Part shown: piece after piece, positions 7,601 to 11,971 of the stretch | How the letters are laid out: each line of letters begins with the position of its first letter | Numbering within the stretch: position 1 is the stretch's first letter | From: JAQBDA01 sp041301185 | GTDB lineage: Bacteria; Chloroflexota; Anaerolineae; Anaerolineales; UBA4823 | Assembly (NCBI GenBank): GCA_041301185.1 | Contig: JBFYSV010000110.1 | Location: forward strand, 1-11,971 | DNA: 11,971 nucleotides | Direction of reading: 5' to 3' | Notes under the pieces: model-generated | Told to the model about the DNA's origin: nothing | Seen by the model: the letters and a program-made list of their open reading frames with translations, nothing else | Database searches by the model: none | Made by a program: the position numbers and the translations under genes

Positions 7601-8545
7601 AGATAGCTTCGAGACCGTCCAATCCACATCGATGCGCAACTGATTTTCCATCGCTTCCCGTAGAATTCGATATGCATCGGGTTGTAGCAAGCTGTAATTG
7701 CGCAACCGTACAGTTCGCCCAGGCTGGAGCATAGAGGCAAGCAGTGGCGCGCGCCCTTCTACGAAGTCAATAACTTGCCCCTGAGTCTCATCGCCAAGCA
7801 AGCGAAAGGCAACATCCTCCAGGCTGGCTTCCAGGGGGACGATAAAAAGAGCCGGGTCCTCGTAGGCTACCTCTATCTCAAAATCGCGCTGATTTTGTGG
7901 AGCCAGATTAATATCTTCCAGGAATGGATTCTCTACCACCGTTGGGACAAAGGGCCAGTCAGGATCATCTGTGGCGACTGTCCCAGGAGGATCCGGAGAC
8001 CGGGCGATTTGTAAGGGAGCAGACCGCTGTTGGATGGTGTGCGCCAGCTCGTGGCCGAGCAGCTTTTGCCCATCTGAAGTGCCTGGTTGGTAACGTTCTG
8101 CCCCGAAGTAGATATCTTGACCGACAGTAAAGGCTTGCGCTCCCAGAGTTTCTGCCGCCTGTGAAGCTCGAGCGCCGGTATGCACTTGCACCTGGCTCAG
8201 GTCATGCCCAAAATGAGTCTCAAAAACGGCGCGTGTGTTTTGATCCAGAGATTGTCCGTCAGAAGACGATCCTGCGCTTAGGGCAGGTTGGGTCGGGCGA
8301 TCCGCCAAAGGTTCAGCCGGTGCCTGCTCCGCCATGCTCCGGGCCTCCCGCTCGGAGGCGTCGCCCGGCTGGCTGATGCGCAAACCGCCCGCCAACCCGC
8401 CGGAGCCCAGGAGGCGCTGCACTGCCTGGTTGCCCGCCCGCTGCGATGATGGCGTCCGGCGAGCGAGGCGCGCGGGAGCGCTGCTTGCGGCGCCTGCCGC
8501 GCTATCCTTTGCCTTTGGAGCTTGCCGGATTGGGGCCTGTTTCAC
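4646..8545 (-). CDS. eCIS cargo toxin: DUF4157 (eCIS_core) protein with C-terminal PD-(D/E)XK-like nuclease domain
   Basis: A 1299-residue modular protein. Residues 1-88 are a basic, Ala/Gln-rich leader containing GNQAVQRLL and RISQPGDASEREA, typical of DUF4157 proteins. The DUF4157 domain (about 97-174) has HELAH at 165-169, an intact zinc-protease motif. Residues 223-283 may be LysM-like (weak). A long region of unknown fold follows, with Gly/Ala-rich hydrophobic helices around 766-860. Residues about 1140-1299 look like a restriction-endonuclease fold: RGASAEL (Glu1149), LDYE (Asp1178), FEVKGW (Glu1193, Lys1195). DUF4157 is the common N-terminal domain of eCIS-associated toxins (established), so this is probably loaded into the injection particle and cuts nucleic acid in the target (inference). 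The GTG at 8543-8545 has GGGAG 7 nt upstream and overlaps the ATPase stop as GTGA, indicating coupled translation. G+C falls from 70-78% in the leader to 40-65% in the rest. Confidence 0.9.
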   Translation of the reverse strand: MKQAPIRQAPKAKDSAAGAASSAPARLARRTPSSQRAGNQAVQRLLGSGGLAGGLRISQPGDASEREARSMAEQAPAEPLADRPTQPALSAGSSSDGQSLDQNTRAVFETHFGHDLSQVQVHTGARASQAAETLGAQAFTVGQDIYFGAERYQPGTSDGQKLLGHELAHTIQQRSAPLQIARSPDPPGTVATDDPDWPFVPTVVENPFLEDINLAPQNQRDFEIEVAYEDPALFIVPLEASLEDVAFRLLGDETQGQVIDFVEGRAPLLASMLQPGRTVRLRNYSLLQPDAYRILREAMENQLRIDVDWTVSKLSERLISEDDESQLVQRALKWSQRSGIQDASGTQYFDRYLQALDAVTLVEWGLINDERKTAYEWLIEEVPSRRELLLKAIQLRSSRSAGYTAEDRRPEFSRDDVVGRFFYSNATYGDSIQIKIWETIANEDSFRAAELATRNQKPDRMRVVIAGGNGRFYGYSVYAPSRLPRSKNDIDFRKNPMHDPGGQFFWYYPGTLFIGAGEFRAEFTAGGAAEQEQRRSILTTALATATAEEPEPILGLDFDVLSTASNDERLSLINLVLNGRGKGTEAGVALLARAILATPNESFPALERRMSTDGTLAKFFEVTKQFPALAVIGRAFTLKALQSIPIGVENLAGMESFTLGEDDDGVFHFAFSGRVRIRSRVVPAEEWQAGASPQPGAEPGLAGESGGEIERDAINFQRVEMRGGMWQLISDPEGTFRNVGTLTRAFLPTELVRIDVIGAAPRTMIVTALEAAGLLDLDFGTFLHGIVMPAANISLWAMAFGGLTRAFGPALVEGMLAGGVGGALRALAGQAATRAGAAALRSFAYEAALLSSMQVVDAYRDELNQSEAGRAFLGLYDVAMTMLLARDIHRVLSSGILGRLGRLGMEAWAATSGATRAALRRSVDEIRALNLAWTRLREAGELVPAGEGMAGVFRPRDEAKLTQLWMEARGEVFSGSFISSLREAGYSTVTAERVFNRLQTISAKSAEMGSAQAALAQRAMKMTAADAENLLAAIERTLNSPRGLNAELSGWFKAAAGASDPVAYLAQVDLLIARRGVSAEAISVMGAKASRGKLDIFWLNTTSLTDRDLGFLGRDVRTPWEAYRAVATNPADVSSGIWARGSIRGASAELIARRNFSSILPDFNLRGSQVEMNGSILDYEVAESVLGKRHAFEVKGWTRDTWKEALSAYESRVLGTTLTDAESKAIRKLDNMIAQLKNGKSHTGNHSLLGLTNDITPADEAILKRLLRSEGLGDTRLVKLAEDRIMDMGRQLRAALGLP

Positions 8546-10806
8546 CGCCGGACTCCCGCCTGGTTGTGCTCCAGCACCCGGTCGTAATACTCGCCGAAGG
8601 CAGCCCGCGTGGGCAGGCGGTCGGTCTTTTGCAGCTCGCGCGCAACGCCCACCACCAGGCGCGGCATATCGATCTCCCCGCCCGCCTGGGCAGCCAGGAA
8701 GGCCGCGCTCAGGACCGCGTTACGAATATTGCCGCCGCTCAGCTCGAACTGCCGCGCCAGCCAGCCGAAATCCACCGCCTGCGCCAGGGGTGCGTCTGCC
8801 GGGAACATCGCCCGCCACAGGCGCTGGCGCAGCCCGGCGTCGGGCAAGGGGAACTCCACCGTGTACCCCAGGCGGCGGGCAAAGGCCTCGTCCATATTGC
8901 CGCGCAGGTTGGTCGCCAGGATGGCGATCCCGGCGTAGGTCTCCATCTTTTGCAGCAGGTATGCCACTTCAAGGTTGGCGTAACGGTCGTGAGAATCGCG
9001 CACCTCGGAGCGCTTGCCAAACAAGGCATCCGCCTCGTCAAAGAACAGGATGGCATTGCTGTTCTCTGCCGCGGCAAAGATGCGCCCCAGGTTTTTCTCC
9101 GTCTCGCCGATGTACTTGCTCACCACGCCAGACAGGTCGATGCGGTACAGGTCCAGCCCCAGCTCGCGACCCAGCACCTCCGCCGCCAGGGTCTTGCCGG
9201 TGCCGCTGGGGCCGTAGAACAAGGCGCTCACCCCGCCGGAGAGGGCCAGCTTGCTGGCAAAGCCCCACCCTGCGTGCACCGTCTGGCGGTGGCGGATGGC
9301 GCCCAGGAACTCGTGCAGCTGGCGCTGGCTGGCTGGCGGCAGGAGGATATCTTCCAGCCCGCGCCGGGCGTCGATCTTTTGGGCCAGCTCGCCCAGCGTC
9401 TGGCTGGAGCGCAGGCGCGCTGCCCGATACAGTTCGGCGCTGGTGATTACCCGGCTTGCTGTGGGGCGAGTGCTGGCCTGGACAGCGGCAAAGCGGGCTG
9501 CCTCGCCGATCTGCCGGGCGCCCAGCCGGAAACGAGCCGCCAGGCCGCCGAGATCAGCCTGGGAGTCTATCTCCAGCCCGGCGAGCGCCTGCTGCCAGAG
9601 CTCCAGCCGCTGCGCTGCATTGGGCAGGTCCAGGCGCAAGGCAATGAACGGTGTTTGCGGCCAGGTTTCGGCGAAATATTGCGGTGCGGCGCTACCGGCG
9701 AAGACCGGGCAATGACGGTTACCCAGCAGGCGGGTGAAGCGAGCCGCTAGGCCGGGGGTCTCTGCCAGGGCAGGACTCTCCGCCAGGACGTCACACTCTG
9801 CCAGGTAGAGCGCCGCCGCCTGCAACACGGCTTCACGCTGCAACAGGTCCAGCCCTTGCTCCAGGGACAGCCCGCTTGCCAGCAGCAGCCTCAGGTCGGC
9901 TGTCAGCAGGCGCAATCCCAGCCGGGCTGCCATGACCTTCGCGGCGGCTTCTTTGCCAGCCCCGGGTGGCCCGTGCAGAAAGACCAGCCCGCCTGCCTGG
10001 GCGGCGAAGCTTGCTGCCCCCCATAGTGCGCTGCGCAGCTCCTCGCCGACCGGCAGGCTTTCCACACCCTCCCCGCTTTCCACCAGGTGGGTGAATGGGC
10101 GCAGGCGGCTGTCGATGCTCTCCCTGCCCGCGCCGCTCTTCCCGCCCGCGCCGCTCTTCCCGCCCGCGATCCAGGCTGCCAGGTGCGGGTCGATCTTGAG
10201 GTAAAGCCCCAGAGGCGGCGGGGCGGCATCCTGCGGGTCGGGCACCAGGTGCAAGAGCTGGTAGCGCAAAAGCGGGGCGTCCGGGTCGGCGTAACGCTGG
10301 GCTGCCATCCGCTCGCTGAGAGAGTCGTAAAGCAGCTTGAGCGCCAGGTCCAGGGTGGGTTGGCGGCGGGAGACATCGTTCTGCACGTAGGCGTAGATCG
10401 TCTCGTAGCGCAGGTCCAGGGCAGGCGCCAGGGCAACCCGCAGCAGGTGGCGCTCCACCTCGTCCAGCCCGAACAGGCGCCCCAGGCGGTTGAGCGGCGA
10501 GATCTCGCCTGCCAGGCGCAGCTGGTCTTGCAGCGCTTCAATCTGCCGGGAAAGCTCGCCCAGCGGCAGGTTGCCATTTGCAGCGCCCGGCTGAGCGGCG
10601 GCTTGTGTTGTTAATATGGCATCCACCTGCTCGTCGGAGATAAAGGTGCCGCGAAACTCACTCTCCACAAACTGGTGGCGCAGCCGCAAGCGCAAGACCT
10701 GGCGTTGCAGCATCAGATCCAGGCAGGCCAGTTCAGTGGAGAGGATATCGCTTTCCACTGGCATCCGAGGCATCACCTGGCGCAGACTGTCAACCGGCAG
10801 GCTCAT
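8542..10806 (-). CDS. eCIS-associated double-AAA+ ATPase
   Basis: A 754-residue ATPase of the type found beside eCIS structural genes (Afp15-like role: particle assembly or cargo loading in the cytoplasm). An N-terminal helical domain (about 1-210) leads through a GGKSGA-repeat linker to a first AAA module with GPPGAGKE at 279-286. This lacks the usual Thr/Ser after Lys, and its Walker B-like LYLAECD at 333-339 is degenerate. The second module is canonical: GPSGTGKT (532-539), ILFFDEAD (586-593), ILATN sensor 1 (Asn633), paired arginines at 644-645 and GGNIRN sensor 2 (Arg695). I chose the ATG at 10804-10806 because AGGG lies 8 nt before it and it follows the upstream stop by 10 nt. An earlier ATG at 10825-10827 would add 7 residues, overlap the upstream gene by 11 nt and lacks a ribosome site. 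Its stop overlaps the cargo start. Confidence 0.92.
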   Translation of the reverse strand: MSLPVDSLRQVMPRMPVESDILSTELACLDLMLQRQVLRLRLRHQFVESEFRGTFISDEQVDAILTTQAAAQPGAANGNLPLGELSRQIEALQDQLRLAGEISPLNRLGRLFGLDEVERHLLRVALAPALDLRYETIYAYVQNDVSRRQPTLDLALKLLYDSLSERMAAQRYADPDAPLLRYQLLHLVPDPQDAAPPPLGLYLKIDPHLAAWIAGGKSGAGGKSGAGRESIDSRLRPFTHLVESGEGVESLPVGEELRSALWGAASFAAQAGGLVFLHGPPGAGKEAAAKVMAARLGLRLLTADLRLLLASGLSLEQGLDLLQREAVLQAAALYLAECDVLAESPALAETPGLAARFTRLLGNRHCPVFAGSAAPQYFAETWPQTPFIALRLDLPNAAQRLELWQQALAGLEIDSQADLGGLAARFRLGARQIGEAARFAAVQASTRPTASRVITSAELYRAARLRSSQTLGELAQKIDARRGLEDILLPPASQRQLHEFLGAIRHRQTVHAGWGFASKLALSGGVSALFYGPSGTGKTLAAEVLGRELGLDLYRIDLSGVVSKYIGETEKNLGRIFAAAENSNAILFFDEADALFGKRSEVRDSHDRYANLEVAYLLQKMETYAGIAILATNLRGNMDEAFARRLGYTVEFPLPDAGLRQRLWRAMFPADAPLAQAVDFGWLARQFELSGGNIRNAVLSAAFLAAQAGGEIDMPRLVVGVARELQKTDRLPTRAAFGEYYDRVLEHNQAGVRR
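10126..10168. repeat. 18-bp tandem repeat (about 2.4 copies) in the ATPase linker
   Basis: The unit GCCCGCGCCGCTCTTCCC occurs at 10126-10143 and identically at 10144-10161, followed by a partial GCCCGCG to 10168. In the minus-strand frame each unit encodes GGKSGA, residues 215-226 of the ATPase. The length is a multiple of three, so copy-number change would only lengthen or shorten a flexible linker between the N-terminal domain and the first AAA module. Confidence 0.75.
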
Positions 10807-10816
10807 CGCTCGCGCC

Positions 10817-11971
10817 CTACCCTTCATCCCGGAAAACCAGCTGCACTGCCATTCCCTGCACCCAGGGAATCTCGATGGCCTCCTCCCGCAAGCTGGTCAG
10901 GCGCAGGACGGTGTGCAGCGGGGCCTGAGGCAGCTCCACCCGCAGCCCCTGCGGGGTATGGAGCACAGACCCGGCGCCGTGCAGGAAGTTGGCGTGCAGG
11001 TGCTCAGCGCTGCTCCAGGCAAAGCCCATCAAGCGGCGGGCAAAACAGCGCAGCGCAGCCTGGGCCAGCAACGACCACAGGCGGTCCACCTCACCAGGCA
11101 GCTCTGGCAAGTGGTAGTACGCCAGCTCTGCCAGGCCCGGCTTGGCTTTCTGAAAATAATCCGGGAAGCGCTCCGCCAGTCCGGCGGGAGGCGGCACCTC
11201 ACTCTCCCACACCATTTCAGGGGAATGGCCCAGCGCTGCTGCCACCCAGGCCAGCCGCTCCGCCCGGCTCTCTGCGTTCTCCACCGGAGCGGAAATATCC
11301 AGCCAGTAGTCCAGGCGCAGGTCGCGCAGCAGCTCTACCTGACCTGCGCCTGGCAGCGAGCAGGTCTCGGCAGCCAGGTAGCGCCCATCGGCCCGCCCCT
11401 GGGAGAGCAGCGTCTGCAGGAAAGCCCGTTGCAAGGGAAGGCAGAGAGCGCCCGCCGCGGCCGCAGCCTCATTGAAATCTGCTTCGCCGGGCGGCGCCTC
11501 CAGCCCCACTGCCGCCAGCAGGGCCGGGTCGCGGTGGTTGGTCTCCAGCCGCTGGCCGCCCAGGCATTTCAGCGCCAGCCAGTAGCGCCACACGGCGGCA
11601 ATCCGGTCCGTGGGGGCGTGGTTTTCAAACAGCTCGTGCAGCCCCAGGTCGATCCAGGCAGGCAGCAGCAGGAACAGCCCGGCGCAGGCGCTGGCAGATG
11701 CCATGTTCACCCTTTCAGCCGGTGAGGCGAGCGACCCGCCAAACAGGACTCGGGCGAGGCGCTCCAACCAGGCGGGGTCTTGATCCGCGAGCCTGCGCAA
11801 TAGCTGTGCTTTTTCTGCGCCTGCCGCCTGTTCCAGGAGGGCGATGAGCCCTGATGATTCGCCCCCGGGGCTTGCAGCCGCCTGGCGCAGCCAATCTTGC
11901 GCATCGGGCAAGCTATTGAACAGACCAGCCAGCCCCAACAGGATGTCGATCCCGGTGTGCGCCTGGGCAGA
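10817..11971 (-). CDS. eCIS-locus conserved protein, 5' part outside the window
   Basis: The frame is open to the window edge: codons before the TTG at 11936-11938 read SAQAHTGIDIL without a stop, so that TTG is probably not the start and the gene is cut by the window. 384 residues are visible. Features are ACAGLFLLLPAWIDLGLHEL in the middle, many Leu/Ala helices, and a C-terminus with the pattern NFL-G-V (HANFLHGAGSVL), LPQAPLHTVLRLTSL and EIPWVQG. I remember this C-terminal pattern from uncharacterised proteins next to eCIS AAA ATPases. The AGLFLLLP segment also faintly recalls the C-terminal part of eCIS tape-measure-type proteins (CIS_TMP). Neither could be tested here. Its stop at 10817-10819 lies 10 nt before the preferred ATPase start, so the genes are co-translated. 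Role is unknown; it is most likely structural or assembly-related. Confidence 0.8.
   Translation of the reverse strand, partial: SAQAHTGIDILLGLAGLFNSLPDAQDWLRQAAASPGGESSGLIALLEQAAGAEKAQLLRRLADQDPAWLERLARVLFGGSLASPAERVNMASASACAGLFLLLPAWIDLGLHELFENHAPTDRIAAVWRYWLALKCLGGQRLETNHRDPALLAAVGLEAPPGEADFNEAAAAAGALCLPLQRAFLQTLLSQGRADGRYLAAETCSLPGAGQVELLRDLRLDYWLDISAPVENAESRAERLAWVAAALGHSPEMVWESEVPPPAGLAERFPDYFQKAKPGLAELAYYHLPELPGEVDRLWSLLAQAALRCFARRLMGFAWSSAEHLHANFLHGAGSVLHTPQGLRVELPQAPLHTVLRLTSLREEAIEIPWVQGMAVQLVFRDEG

Noticed and set aside
8334..9750. Two long overlapping plus-strand frames (370 and 434 residues) opposite the ATPase and cargo leader
   Set aside because: Arg/Pro-rich or Gln/Ala-rich translations typical of shadow frames in high-GC DNA. 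The minus strand has full AAA motifs here.
10616..11725. Plus-strand frame (369 residues) opposite the partial eCIS gene
   Set aside because: Gln/Arg/His-rich antisense shadow with no supporting ribosome site or motif.
11936..11938. TTG as the start of the rightmost gene
   Set aside because: The frame remains open upstream to the window edge and no ribosome site is evident. The gene is most likely truncated by the window.
1..11971. CRISPR arrays, tRNA or rRNA genes, insertion-sequence ends and transposases
   Set aside because: No spaced direct repeats, no RNA-gene cores and no transposase-like protein were found. The exchanged cargo segment shows no flanking inverted repeats that I could see.

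Overview
The window looks like bacterial chromosome. All seven protein genes I can support lie on the minus strand, so the gene order reads from right to left. G+C is high over most of the window (about 65-75% in lines I counted in the ATPase gene). Tight spacing, GGAGG-type ribosome sites and a consensus sigma-70 promoter fit a high-GC bacterium. The style of the aminotransferase, the ROK regulator and the injection-system genes reminds me of Chloroflexota (Anaerolineae-like), but that is inference from family resemblance only.

Right part (11971 down to 3841): the 3' end of an extracellular contractile injection system (eCIS) locus. It starts with the C-terminal part of a protein that runs off the window edge. 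A double-AAA ATPase of the eCIS type follows (8542-10806), then a 1299-residue cargo protein (4646-8545). The cargo has a disordered leader, a DUF4157/eCIS_core domain with an intact HELAH zincin motif, a long delivery region and a C-terminal domain with the layout of a PD-(D/E)XK nuclease. An unrecognised 263-residue protein is last (3841-4632). The genes overlap or nearly touch (GTGA overlap between ATPase and cargo, 13 nt before the last gene), so they are probably one transcript. A reasonable reading is that the ATPase helps assemble or load the particle, the 1299-residue protein is a loaded toxin, and the last gene is a cargo accessory or protective factor. G+C drops sharply inside the cargo gene after about residue 88, and again at the nuclease domain. 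It returns to 75% just after the stop of the last gene, as expected for an exchanged cargo cassette.

Intergenic part (3623-3840): a perfect-consensus promoter (TTGACA, 16 nt, TATAAT) reading leftward, with a palindrome at the predicted transcription start that is a good candidate operator for the ROK regulator. It also holds a small perfect hairpin and a short high-GC open frame that may be a gene remnant.

Left part (3622 down to 14): a three-gene operon with a ROK-family repressor, a Gfo/Idh/MocA NAD(P)-dependent oxidoreductase and a DegT/DnrJ/EryC1/StrS PLP-dependent aminotransferase. The two enzymes could act in sequence: oxidise a sugar or cyclitol hydroxyl to a ketone, then aminate it. 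The ROK protein would sense the sugar and control the operon. No tRNA, rRNA, CRISPR array or insertion sequence was seen.
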